26,866 bases of DNA from CAZWBR01 sp964404205 (GCA_964404205.1 CAYOJD010000034.1:1-26866); one strand, 5' to 3'; positions 9,001-15,397 are shown, counted from the first letter of the stretch. Notes: generated from the sequence alone by a model not told the origin. A program made the numbers and translations.

Positions 9001-10235
9001 CCTACCCCGGCGGCAGCAGGATCGAAATACCATTTCTGGGTGGCTAAATCGTTGGTCACTCCGGAGCCCGTAAATTCCCGGAAAGCCAATTGATTGGGGA
9101 AGAAATTGGAAGTAAGGAAATTATCTAAATCAATAATGGCATCGCCCTTGCAAAAGGGGCCGATAGGATTTTTAAACTGAGGATCGGGAACCGCAATTAC
9201 CTCTATACGGGTGGTGGTTGTTTCCGGTGCTTTTATCCCGAACGGATTGCAAAAGTTCCAGTTATTCAGTCGTACCCAGAATGTCTTGCCCACATCGGCT
9301 GCTGTTGTCGCCGGAACGCTGATTGTCCAGCTATTGCCGCGGGTGTCGGGTATAAATTGTCCGTCGTCATATTTGAATGCTCCGCCACGTACGGTATCCT
9401 GCGAATCCATATTCACCATCCCAATAACATTGCCCGATGCATCTTCTCTGGCTATCGTGATGCCTGAAATGGAACTTCCCGAAATGTTTTCACCATAATC
9501 CCAACGGATAGTGCGTGCTCCGGTATTAGGGCTTCCCACGTTACCGGTACAGTTCCAGGTGCTAATATCCTGAAAGATAACATTGATGGGCTTGCCGTCG
9601 CAGATGTATACCGGCGACGGGTTGATACCCAATTGTCCACCGCGATAGCCGTCAGTATCCCAAACCCGTACCGTAAAATCGTTTTTAATGTCCTGACATT
9701 CTACATTATTGACCAACAGGCGCATTTTTACGTCATAAACACATTCCCCTTTTGTAGGGTCGGTAAACTGTGGATAAACGTGAGTAGGTTTGGCCGTAAG
9801 AATCGGTACACCCGAACCGTTGGTACTTAGTGTGGTTGGATAAATGGTCTGTGCTTCATCGCCCCAGTCGATCCATACCTCGTACTTCACTCCAGGTTTA
9901 AATGTATTGTGGGCAGTGGTCAAATCGGGAAAAACGGCATCGAACGAGAAATTAAAGGGGGCACAACCCGATGTAACCCCGATTGTATGGCTTTGTCCAA
10001 CGTTGGGGCACTGACCTTCAGTTGTTTTAAAAAATCCCAGCACGATAATCGTCAGAAGCAGCAGCCGATAGAAGGTACTGATGTAAAAATTGGTTCTTTT
10101 TACATCTTTCCGGAAATCACCGGGGAAGTTACTCCGGGAAACCGGCCGGTTCGTTATGAAACTGTGGTTTGCCAGAAGCTTTACGGTTTTACGTTTCAAT
10201 ATTTTAACCCGGACAAAATTATCATTCCGGCGCAA
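6027..10235 (-). CDS. Giant PKD-repeat surface protein with type IX secretion (gliding-type) C-terminal domain
   Basis: Open frame of 1402 codons. A hydrophobic signal segment (about 56-69, FYRLLLLTIIVLGFF) precedes a likely cleavage before QCPNVG. The body holds multiple PKD/Ig-like beta domains, seen as repeated WDFGDG-type motifs (WFFGDGT, WDFGDGT, WDFGDGS twice, WSFGDNS, WDFGNGS) with many paired cysteines. The last ~85 residues (FYPTVAAGDLEIYELQIFNRWGN, GWDGYYND, VYVWRI and a final strand) match the gliding-motility-associated type B C-terminal domain used for type IX export. No catalytic domain is evident; an adhesin or surface-layer role is inferred. The start is uncertain: 10235 is a TTG upstream of the predicted promoter, no in-frame ATG precedes the signal peptide, and an out-of-frame ATG sits at 10105-10103. 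Confidence 0.88.
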   Translation of the reverse strand: MRRNDNFVRVKILKRKTVKLLANHSFITNRPVSRSNFPGDFRKDVKRTNFYISTFYRLLLLTIIVLGFFKTTEGQCPNVGQSHTIGVTSGCAPFNFSFDAVFPDLTTAHNTFKPGVKYEVWIDWGDEAQTIYPTTLSTNGSGVPILTAKPTHVYPQFTDPTKGECVYDVKMRLLVNNVECQDIKNDFTVRVWDTDGYRGGQLGINPSPVYICDGKPINVIFQDISTWNCTGNVGSPNTGARTIRWDYGENISGSSISGITIAREDASGNVIGMVNMDSQDTVRGGAFKYDDGQFIPDTRGNSWTISVPATTAADVGKTFWVRLNNWNFCNPFGIKAPETTTTRIEVIAVPDPQFKNPIGPFCKGDAIIDLDNFLTSNFFPNQLAFREFTGSGVTNDLATQKWYFDPAAAGVGTHVITYTETNRGGCSETVQTTITVDDGAVARMKINGKEVTNSTSVNICADAAVYFESISTGVNGVSWEITDGSSVIPYNTTTFTHNFVNNTGSVKLIATSSNASCPDEIVLPLNINPAVKADFDMIGNPGCSPLKIEFTNKSSSTTGQTLRYRWFFGDGTKDSVTTKDASHVYLNSTVGDITYKPRLTVWYNLNGKIACSDTTAQDYRHITIFAAPTAGQDLVVCDGVLTTAFAATTSGGIGTWSQIDGPANASISSLNDPKAILTAPITGSYLFKWEVIGGCNGIDTVAVNFVQQPKPNAGVDNSANCDLNYVLRAAPLSGIERGLWSLVSGPGTAVFQNSASNNSRVTVSLEGAYTFRWTIDPGFGCDTQYDEVVISFANPPVMPAFTVSDNSICSGTTVTFTNTSPAGASNFEWDFGDGTILTTEDKVVTHTFVNSSSFPVDFSVILTSGTNVACSRIASQIVTVEPDFQPGYPVILKGCDPFTPKFENGFAYVQNIRWLDEGGNVLATGLNPVMPPFAAQNGVETTYKVFLEGTSNGCTSTIENQVIVQVPPTADFDASAFSGCAPLNVAFTQNASADATSFVWDFGDGSQASISPNPLHPFVSPTGAQTTFDVTMTVRNANGCAASVTKQITVLPTPQADFSVTPQIQTFPDRTVTVTNLTPPGPWNYSWSFGDNSPVQPGAQPAAYNYAAPGNYTITLTAESGGCQTTRSNSIAIYPGAALAAFDAPIEGCAPFEVQFQNQSVNGFRYLWDFGNGSHSTDENPVNLYSTGGTYVVRLETYNHQGQMWSAEKTITVWPKPNAYFRPLPDRVRIPGQKVTFANFSTNADNLQWDFGDGSTSPEYEPVHQYTQTGFYDIQLAIESANGCQDTMTLVKGVEAYSEGELNVPNAFMPDKSGPSGGIYVPGDPHNHIFYPTVAAGDLEIYELQIFNRWGNLLFESREPERGWDGYYNDKLCPQDVYVWRIKCRFVNGIEIVKTGDVTLLR

Positions 10236-10242
10236 TTGGCAA
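10214..10242 (-). promoter_or_regulatory. Promoter for the type IX secretion pair
   Basis: On the minus strand TTG (10242-10240) is followed after 18 bases by TAATTTTG (10221-10214), fitting the Bacteroidota -33/-7 pattern. Transcription would start near 10207, placing the TTG at 10235 outside the message and leaving about 100 bases before the signal-peptide region. Confidence 0.6.
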
Positions 10243-10430
10243 TATTTCTTGTCAACTTTTGCCGAAACTGTTCATTATTTATCCGTTTATCAACAAAAAA
10301 GTGACCCCCTGACAAACATAATGGGGTTAAAAATCCCCGAAAAGGGGGAGCGGGTGGCTCTGAAGCGCGATAATCGACTATGGCATGTTTTTTGAACCCT
10401 CTTTCATATAAACCCATAAAATCATTGATC
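10236..10430. other. Divergent non-coding region with short G/C hairpins
   Basis: A 195-base gap between the divergent giant surface protein gene and the DUF6146 lipoprotein gene. It holds part of the leftward promoter and two short hairpins: CCCC/GGGG around 10303-10327, and TCCCC (10334-10338) paired with GGGGA (10345-10349). No TAnnTTTG match was found for the rightward gene, and no reading frame looks real. Confidence 0.4.
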
Positions 10431-10832
10431 ATGCAAAAGTTAATCACTTCATTGACGGTTTTGGTCCTGTTTCTTGCCCTGCTCTCCGCCTGCACGATAT
10501 CGAAACCTTCAACCGGGAATGCGGTGTCGACCCCGCAACCGGATTCAACAGAATATGAGATGATTGTTTTCGACTCCGGATTTGAGTCGTGGTATGCCCT
10601 GCACAGCAGCAAGGCAACCGAACGAACAATTGAATACTATCGCAGCATGAACCAGCAATATGCCCGCGAATGGAACTACAAAGCCACATCGGCCCGCCAT
10701 AACCGCTTTTTTGCATCGACCATCAATTACGAGCCATCCGAAAATTATCCGCTCGAAATCGAACGAAAACTCTATTCCTATTTTCGTTATGTCGAAACAG
10801 AGCTTCGGATACCCATTCTTCGCCGCAGATAA
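10431..10832 (+). CDS. DUF6146 family lipoprotein
   Basis: A 133-residue lipoprotein starting at the ATG at 10431. Residues 1-20 form a hydrophobic signal and LLSAC places the lipidated cysteine at C21. The mature part resembles the Bacteroidota DUF6146 family: a GFESWYALHS segment, YYRSMNQQYAREWN, an INYEPSENYPLEIERKLY core and a YFRYVE end. Function is unknown; lipid anchoring to the periplasm or outer membrane is inferred. An upstream in-frame start at 10380 would add 17 residues before the lipoprotein signal and is unlikely. It is encoded divergently from the type IX pair, with no co-directional neighbour closer than ruvC, 283 bases away. Confidence 0.75.
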   Translation: MQKLITSLTVLVLFLALLSACTISKPSTGNAVSTPQPDSTEYEMIVFDSGFESWYALHSSKATERTIEYYRSMNQQYAREWNYKATSARHNRFFASTINYEPSENYPLEIERKLYSYFRYVETELRIPILRRR

Positions 10833-10892
10833 GGGGTGCGGTAAAAATGGAAACTTCGCCCCATGTTTGACCATACGGCCCGTAAATCGATG

Positions 10893-10914
10893 CTACGTAT
10901 CTCCTACGTATCTG
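10893..10914 (+). repeat. 11-bp tandem duplication
   Basis: CTACGTATCTC (10893-10903) is followed at once by CTACGTATCTG (10904-10914). The two units differ only at the last base. Confidence 0.8.
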
Positions 10915-10941
10915 GTTCGAATGGAAATCACCTATATTCAA

Positions 10942-10993
10942 CTCCGCATTAAGTCCGCATTAACTCCCCTTTAAGTCCCCCGGCGAGGGGAGT
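10942..10993 (+). repeat. Degenerate 11-bp tandem array merging into a G/C palindrome
   Basis: Units CTCCGCATTAA (10942-10952), GTCCGCATTAA (10953-10963) and CTCCCCTTTAA (10964-10974), then a partial GTCCCC (10975-10980), form about three and a half 11-base units. ACTCCCC (10963-10969) is also the reverse complement of GGGGAGT (10987-10993), so the end of the array can fold into a hairpin that might act as a terminator or REP-like element. Confidence 0.7.
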
Positions 10994-11115
10994 AAGCCGG
11001 GAGTAGCTGGCTGCCTCGTCCGGCAAAAGGATAACGGGGATTCATCTTTGATTAAAAAAATAGTCGGGGATGAAGGGGGGCGCCAAAAATCGATTAAGTT
11101 TGAATCAAAAAAGGA

Positions 11116-11670
11116 TTGAGCGAATCGAAAACCATATTGGGCATCGACCCCGGCTCTAACATCATGGGCTACGGGGTAATTCGGATTGACGGGAGCAAAG
11201 TCAGCCTGGTAGCGATGGGCGTGGTAAAAACGGCCGGATTTACAGGCCATTATCAAAAATTACAACATATTTTTAGCCGTACATTGCATCTGGTCGACGA
11301 GTATCGGCCCGATGAAACGGCACTTGAAGCTCCCTTTTTCGGCAAGAATGTACAGTCGATGCTCAAGTTGGGGCGGGCTCAGGGGGTGGCCATGGCGGCA
11401 TCGCTTTTTCGCGGGATTCCCATTACCGAGTATGCGCCGCTCAGTATCAAACAGGCCATTACCGGAAATGGTGCCGCTTCGAAAGAACAGGTCGCCTATT
11501 TTTTGAAACAGATGTTTAGCATCGATATACTGCCATCCGATTTGGATGCCACCGATGCACTGGCTGCAGCCGTTTGCCATTATCTGCAAATGAAAAAACC
11601 GGTTTCGGACAAACCCTACAAAAACTGGGACGAATATATCCGCAAAAACCCCGGAAAGATTAAAGGATAG
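11116..11670 (+). CDS. ruvC: Crossover junction endodeoxyribonuclease RuvC
   Basis: A 184-residue Holliday-junction resolvase. All four acidic metal-binding residues of the RNase H-like site are present: D11 in LGIDPGSN, E71 in ALEAPFFGKN, and D144 and D147 in DLDATDALAAAVCH. It resolves four-way DNA junctions with RuvAB during recombinational repair, as a cytosolic dimer. The start is TTG at 11116: an in-frame stop at 11101-11103 excludes anything further upstream, no ATG occurs before the conserved LGIDPG motif, and a purine-rich AAAAAAGGA stretch directly precedes it. It is alone on its strand here and ends at a bidirectional terminator; ruvA and ruvB are not in the window. Confidence 0.93.
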   Translation: MSESKTILGIDPGSNIMGYGVIRIDGSKVSLVAMGVVKTAGFTGHYQKLQHIFSRTLHLVDEYRPDETALEAPFFGKNVQSMLKLGRAQGVAMAASLFRGIPITEYAPLSIKQAITGNGAASKEQVAYFLKQMFSIDILPSDLDATDALAAAVCHYLQMKKPVSDKPYKNWDEYIRKNPGKIKG

Positions 11671-11687
11671 CCGATTTGAACCACAAA

Positions 11688-11711
11688 AAAAGCGTTGAGG
11701 ACAACGCTTTT
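11688..11711. terminator. Bidirectional intrinsic terminator between ruvC and the HIT gene
   Basis: AAAAGCGTTG (11688-11697) and CAACGCTTTT (11702-11711) form a perfect 10-bp stem with a 4-base loop. An A-run on one side and a T-run on the other let it end both the rightward ruvC transcript and the leftward HIT transcript. Confidence 0.85.
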
Positions 11712-11717
11712 CTGCTT

Positions 11718-12113
11718 TTAAACAAATTCTTTTTGGATAGCTTCCGCGATAGCGGTAAACTCTTCAGCGGTCAACTTTAGCTTTGGGTTGGCAAAGTTGA
11801 TATCTTTTTCGCTGTTCATCGGAATCAGATGGATGTGGGCATGCGGCACTTCGAGCCCCAGAACGGCTACCCCAACTTTGATGCAGGGAACAGCCCTCTT
11901 GATGGCTTCGGCTACCCGTTTGGCAAAGAGGTTTAACCCGCCATACTGTTCGTTGTCGAGATCGAAAAGATAGTCGACCTCCTTTTTGGGGATGACCAGC
12001 ACATGGCCTTTTACCAAAGGAAAAATATCGAGGAAAGCCAGATAGTGGTCGTCTTCGGCCACCTTGTAGGCGGGAATTTCGCCATTGACTATTTTGGTAA
12101 AGATTGATGCCAT
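11718..12113 (-). CDS. HIT family protein (histidine triad nucleotide hydrolase)
   Basis: A 131-residue protein with the histidine triad HAHIHLIP (H91, H93, H95) near the C-terminus, an N-terminal SIFTKIVNGEIPAYKV segment and a GHVLVIPKKEV strand. HIT/HINT proteins are dimeric nucleotide-binding hydrolases acting on purine nucleoside phosphoramidates or acyl-AMP; the actual substrate is not known from sequence. Cytosolic. It begins 12 bases after the greA stop on the same strand, so it is almost certainly transcribed with greA, and it ends just before the shared terminator at 11688-11711. Confidence 0.9.
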   Translation of the reverse strand: MASIFTKIVNGEIPAYKVAEDDHYLAFLDIFPLVKGHVLVIPKKEVDYLFDLDNEQYGGLNLFAKRVAEAIKRAVPCIKVGVAVLGLEVPHAHIHLIPMNSEKDINFANPKLKLTAEEFTAIAEAIQKEFV

Positions 12114-12125
12114 AATGCTTCGGAT

Positions 12126-12605
12126 TTACATCCCCAATTCAATATTGATAATCTCGAACGGAATAACTCCCGACGGCACCTTAATGTCGACAACATCGCC
12201 GATGCGTTTGCCTAACAACCCTTTGGCTATTGGGGTGCTTACACTGATTTTCCCTGATTTGAGGTCCGACTCATGTTCTGAAACGATGGTATAAGCCATT
12301 GTTGCGTTGTTCTTCACATTTTTGATGGTTACTTTATTCATGATCTGAACAACATCCGTGTCGATTTTCGATTGGTCGATGATGCGTGCGCTGGCCAGTT
12401 GCTCCTGTAACAGGGCAATTTTGGCTTCGAGCATGCCTTGGGCATCTTTGGCTGCATCGTATTCGGCATTTTCCGAAATATCACCTTTCTCAATGGCTTC
12501 TCCAATCTGTTTGGAAATAGCCGGCCTTTCAATATTCACCAAGTGTTCAAGGTCGGCTTTGAGCTTCTTGAAACCTTCGGCTGAAACATAAGTTACTTTG
12601 GCCAT
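12126..12605 (-). CDS. greA: Transcription elongation factor GreA
   Basis: A 159-residue protein, the usual size. The N-terminal coiled-coil finger carries the acidic tip D42 and E45 in GDISENAEYDAAKDAQ, which in GreA reaches into the RNA polymerase secondary channel and stimulates cleavage of backtracked RNA. The C-terminal FKBP-like domain follows from about residue 84, with GLLGKRIGDVVDI near the end. First gene of a greA-HIT pair. The 5' leader is unusual: a promoter match at 12720-12688 lies upstream of a hairpin and T-run (12670-12634), so transcripts from that promoter would cross a terminator before reaching the ATG at 12605. Confidence 0.95.
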   Translation of the reverse strand: MAKVTYVSAEGFKKLKADLEHLVNIERPAISKQIGEAIEKGDISENAEYDAAKDAQGMLEAKIALLQEQLASARIIDQSKIDTDVVQIMNKVTIKNVKNNATMAYTIVSEHESDLKSGKISVSTPIAKGLLGKRIGDVVDIKVPSGVIPFEIINIELGM

Positions 12606-12633
12606 TTTCTTAAAAAATTTACTGGTACGACAT

Positions 12634-12670
12634 AAAAAAAACAGAAGAACTCCGACCTGCGGAACTCTTC
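12634..12670 (-). terminator. Intrinsic terminator or attenuator in the greA leader
   Basis: On the minus strand GAAGAGTTCCG and CGGAGTTCTTC form an 11-position stem (two internal mismatches) with a CAGGT loop, followed after two bases by eight T. It could end the upstream membrane-protein transcript, attenuate greA, or do both. Confidence 0.7.
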
Positions 12671-12687
12671 CAAAACTTGATTCAGTA

Positions 12688-12720
12688 CAAATGTAAAAAT
12701 ATTCTCTAATAACTGTGCAA
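12688..12720 (-). promoter_or_regulatory. Putative greA promoter upstream of the leader terminator
   Basis: The minus strand has TTG (12720-12718), 22 bases of spacer and TACATTTG (12695-12688), a full match to TAnnTTTG. Predicted transcription start is near 12681, upstream of the hairpin at 12670-12644. Confidence 0.5.
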
Positions 12721-12749
12721 TAACCCTAATTAATTTTTTGACGGGTTGG

Positions 12750-13277
12750 TTATGAATACTTTCGGTTGAGGATTTCGGATTGAATCACGGCTTCGCGAAG
12801 GTTGAAGCGGCGACCTTTCCGGCCTGTTTCGCCATGCCCTGTCTCTTCGCTTTTGATGCTGTTATTGAACATCCGTTGTCCCTCTTTGATTCTTTTTTCC
12901 ATTTCGGCAATTTGCGCCGCATTGTATTGTGCAGCCATCCGTTCGGCCACCGTTTCAAACTTTTTGGGTTTAGATTTGGCTTTGGGTTGCGCTTTACGAC
13001 CGGTAACCGAAGGGGTCCCTTCTTCGGCAGGGATTGTATCAACCTGGTCGAAAGGATCGAATGGAATGGTAAATACCGGGCGCTTGGGTTGAGGTTGCTC
13101 ATATTCATCATCATCCATCGGATGGGGCTTGTGGGGCCGGTTCTCCATCTCTTCACTTTCGAGCAGTTTCTTCCGGTTTTTGCCAATAATTTGGGCAATG
13201 GCTGAGATAACTATCACAGCCAGAAAGATATAGTCGCCTATGCCGGCTAACTGGACATTCATGAGCAACGATTGCAT
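12750..13277 (-). CDS. Single-pass membrane protein with charged, proline-rich cytoplasmic tail
   Basis: A 175-residue protein not assigned to a named family. Residues about 10-31 (GIGDYIFLAVIVISAIAQIIG) form one transmembrane helix followed by KNRKK, which suggests the tail faces the cytosol. Residues about 40-110 are acidic, then proline-, glutamine- and lysine-rich and probably disordered (PHKPHPMDDDEYEQPQPKRP, KPKKFE). Residues 107-140 could form an amphipathic helix or coiled coil (AERMAAQYNAAQIAEMEKRIKEG). The end is basic (RKGRRFNLREAVIQSEILNRKYS) and resembles the short conserved tail of Bacteroidota proteins of this shape. A start at the second ATG (13262) would keep the helix. Divergent from the Rieske-like lipoprotein gene; downstream lies the greA-leader terminator. 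Confidence 0.7.
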   Translation of the reverse strand: MQSLLMNVQLAGIGDYIFLAVIVISAIAQIIGKNRKKLLESEEMENRPHKPHPMDDDEYEQPQPKRPVFTIPFDPFDQVDTIPAEEGTPSVTGRKAQPKAKSKPKKFETVAERMAAQYNAAQIAEMEKRIKEGQRMFNNSIKSEETGHGETGRKGRRFNLREAVIQSEILNRKYS

Positions 13278-13283
13278 AATTGT

Positions 13284-13291
13284 TATATTTG
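13284..13291 (+). promoter_or_regulatory. Putative -7 element for the Rieske-like lipoprotein gene
   Basis: TATATTTG matches TAnnTTTG. Transcription would start near 13297, which supports the ATG at 13314 rather than the earlier in-frame codons at 13272-13296. The -33 region is not clear. Confidence 0.5.
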
Positions 13292-13313
13292 CATGATGCT
13301 AAAAGTAATAAAA

Positions 13314-13775
13314 ATGATGAAGATTGCAATATACAAGTCGCTTCCGGCTATTTTATCATTGATCCTTTCAGTAGTGGTAACGGGCTGCGAAGACGACCAA
13401 AATTCGTTTGTCCCTTATGTGCAGGTGAACAAGTATATCTCCATTACCAATGTCAACAGTCTCTATATTCCGGGCAATTCCTTGAATGTCGCCTCTGAAG
13501 GGTATGCAGGACTGATAGTTATCTGTATCAACGAATCACAATATTATGCTTTCGATGCCTGTTGCCCTTACGAGGGTACGCGAACCTGCAAAGTATCGCC
13601 CGAGAGCGGCAAAACCGGCGACTTTACCAGTAGCAACCCCATTGCTACCTGCAGCTGTTGTGGCTCTACTTATAACTTATTTGGCGGAGGATATCCTACC
13701 AAAGGCCCTTCCGGCCGCAATCTGAAAATGTACGGGGTCTCGGTAGTAGGCGGCCGATTGTGGGTGCACAATTGA
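13314..13775 (+). CDS. Rieske-like lipoprotein lacking the histidine ligands
   Basis: A 153-residue protein starting at the ATG at 13314. It has a hydrophobic signal and a lipobox VVTGC (lipid cysteine C25). The mature part has the Rieske sequence layout: a first ligand loop DACCPYEG (81-88) and a second ATCSCCGSTYNLFGG (111-125), then GPSGRNLKMYGVSV with the usual GP..L..Y ending. In a true Rieske protein the loops read CxH and CxxH and bind a 2Fe-2S cluster through two Cys and two His. Here both histidine positions are changed (Y86 and C116), while C83, C84, C92, C113, C115 and C116 provide extra thiols. It may bind zinc, hold an all-cysteine cluster or use disulfides. Upstream starts at 13272, 13293 or 13296 are less likely. 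Confidence 0.75.
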   Translation: MMKIAIYKSLPAILSLILSVVVTGCEDDQNSFVPYVQVNKYISITNVNSLYIPGNSLNVASEGYAGLIVICINESQYYAFDACCPYEGTRTCKVSPESGKTGDFTSSNPIATCSCCGSTYNLFGGGYPTKGPSGRNLKMYGVSVVGGRLWVHN

Positions 13776-13796
13776 CGGGGTTGTTCGGTGACAGAT

Positions 13797-13902
13797 CGTA
13801 AGTGTCAGGTACCAAGACCTATCCGTCAAAGAATCGATTGTGGAGATATCGTTAAATACCACTCGCGACGGGATATGTAAATCCTGATACCTGATACTTG
13901 CG
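13797..13902. repeat. Long imperfect inverted repeat between convergent genes
   Basis: The left arm (13797-13827; contains AAGTGTCAGGTA and CCTATCCGTC) pairs imperfectly with the right arm (13867-13902; contains GACGGGATATGT and TACCTGATACTT), with a 39-base centre. The similarity seems to extend toward both flanking stop codons. It could be a small REP- or MITE-like element, or a large bidirectional terminator between the Rieske-like gene and ahcY. No T-run is present. Confidence 0.55.
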
Positions 13903-13911
13903 ACTTTGCTG

Positions 13912-15306
13912 TTAATACCGATAATGCTCCGGTTTGTAGGGGCCTTCAGCCGGAACGCCAATGTAATCAGCCTGTTCGGGGGTCAACTTCGTTAGCTTAA
14001 CGCCAAGCTGTTCGAGGTGCAGACGGGCCACCTCTTCGTCGAGATATTTGGGCAGACGATAAACACCCACCTCGTAATCCTTTTTCCAGAGATCGATTTG
14101 CGCCAATGTTTGGTTGGTAAATGAGTTGCTCATCACAAACGATGGGTGGCCGGTAGCGCATCCCAGATTGACCAGTCGGCCTTCGGCCAGCAGGAAAATG
14201 GCGTGACCATCGGGATACACATATTTGTCGACCTGTGGCTTGATGTTGATTTTATTGATTCCGGGCCATTTTTCCAGCCGGCTCACCTGAATCTCATTGT
14301 CGAAATGGCCGATGTTGCAGACAATGGCCTGATCGCGCATGGCGGCCATATGTGCGGCGGTGATAATGTCTTTGTTTCCGGTCGTGGTGACAAATATATT
14401 GCCTTCGCTAACCACATCTTCGATTGTGGCTACCTGGTAACCCTCCATTGCAGCCTGCAGGGCGCAAATCGGGTCGATTTCGGTAACAATTACACGGGCG
14501 CCATATCCGCGCAACGAACGGGCACACCCTTTGCCCACATCGCCATAGCCGCAAATCACTACCACTTTTCCGGCTACCATTACATCGGTTGCCCGTTTGA
14601 TGCCATCGGCCAACGACTCGCGACAGCCATACAGATTATCGAATTTCGATTTGGTTACCGAGTCGTTTACGTTGATGGCGGGAAAGAGTAGTTCGCCCCG
14701 TTCCATCATCTGGTACAGGCGATGAACGCCGGTAGTGGTCTCTTCCGAAACGCCCCGGATCTCTTTTACTGCATTGGTCCAACGGGTGGGGGTTTCGCGG
14801 AGGATCTTTTTCAGTGCTGCCAACAGTTGGATTTCATCTTCGCCTTCCGCTTTTTTGTCGAGAACAGAGGCCTCTTTTTCGGCAGCCAGCCCAATGTGGA
14901 CCATCATGGTGGCATCGCCTCCGTCGTCGACAATCAGGTTTGGGCCGAGGCCATTGCCAAAATCGAGGGCACGTTCGGTGCACCACCAATATTCTTCGAG
15001 GGTTTCGCCTTTCCATGCAAATACCGGGATTCCGGCCGCTGCGATGGCTGCCGCAGCATGATCCTGTGTACTAAAGATATTGCACGATGCCCAGCGTACT
15101 TCGGCACCAAGCGTTTTTAATGTTTCAATCAGTACGGCTGTCTGCACGGTCATGTGCAGCGATCCCATGATGCGCGCACCGGTAAGTGGTTTTTCTGTAC
15201 CATATTTGGTGCGCAGGCTCATCAGTCCCGGCATCTCTTTTTCAGCAATTTCAATCTCTTTTCGGCCAAAATCGGCCAGCGAAATATTGGCTACTTTGTA
15301 ATCCAT
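13912..15306 (-). CDS. ahcY: Adenosylhomocysteinase (S-adenosylhomocysteine hydrolase)
   Basis: A 464-residue cytosolic NAD-dependent enzyme that splits S-adenosylhomocysteine into adenosine and homocysteine, clearing the product of methyl transfer. Key stretches are GSLHMTVQTAVLIETL (48-63), SCNIFSTQDHAAAAIA (74-89), NVNDSVTKSKFDN (212-224; catalytic lysine region), the NAD loop GYGDVGKG (253-260), then DGHAIFLLAEGRLVNLGCATGHPS and the C-terminal KPEHYRY tail that completes the neighbouring NAD site. Full length and without lesions. It lies 91 bases downstream of ribF on the same strand. No SAH-riboswitch-like structure was recognised in that gap, and no clear promoter, so co-transcription with ribF is possible. 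Confidence 0.96.
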   Translation of the reverse strand: MDYKVANISLADFGRKEIEIAEKEMPGLMSLRTKYGTEKPLTGARIMGSLHMTVQTAVLIETLKTLGAEVRWASCNIFSTQDHAAAAIAAAGIPVFAWKGETLEEYWWCTERALDFGNGLGPNLIVDDGGDATMMVHIGLAAEKEASVLDKKAEGEDEIQLLAALKKILRETPTRWTNAVKEIRGVSEETTTGVHRLYQMMERGELLFPAINVNDSVTKSKFDNLYGCRESLADGIKRATDVMVAGKVVVICGYGDVGKGCARSLRGYGARVIVTEIDPICALQAAMEGYQVATIEDVVSEGNIFVTTTGNKDIITAAHMAAMRDQAIVCNIGHFDNEIQVSRLEKWPGINKINIKPQVDKYVYPDGHAIFLLAEGRLVNLGCATGHPSFVMSNSFTNQTLAQIDLWKKDYEVGVYRLPKYLDEEVARLHLEQLGVKLTKLTPEQADYIGVPAEGPYKPEHYRY

Positions 15307-15397
15307 TATATTGTTTATTAATGTATTGTATTATATTTTCAGAATTCATTTCTTCGATTTCAGCCAAAAACGTGGTACAGTTCCACAATTCGGCTTT

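Larger units (their letters stand above)
10833..11115. other. Repeat-rich 283-base intergenic region
   Basis: Lies between the DUF6146 lipoprotein gene and ruvC. It holds two short tandem arrays, both with an 11-base period, and overlapping G/C-rich palindromes (see the repeat entries), followed by an A-rich stretch before ruvC. CATCTTTG at 11043-11050 is one base from the -7 consensus and could serve ruvC weakly. No ORF is credible here. Confidence 0.5.

Noticed and set aside
10380..10430. Upstream ATG for the DUF6146 lipoprotein
   Set aside because: It would place 17 residues before the lipoprotein signal peptide; the ATG at 10431 gives a standard lipobox at position 21.
10883..10993. CRISPR array
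   Set aside because: Repeats are 11 bases, directly abutting, with no spacers and no cas genes nearby.
15307..15397. SAH-type riboswitch before ahcY
   Set aside because: The gap is only 91 bases and AT-rich, with just a weak 4-5 bp GTGG/CCAC hairpin; no conserved riboswitch core was seen.
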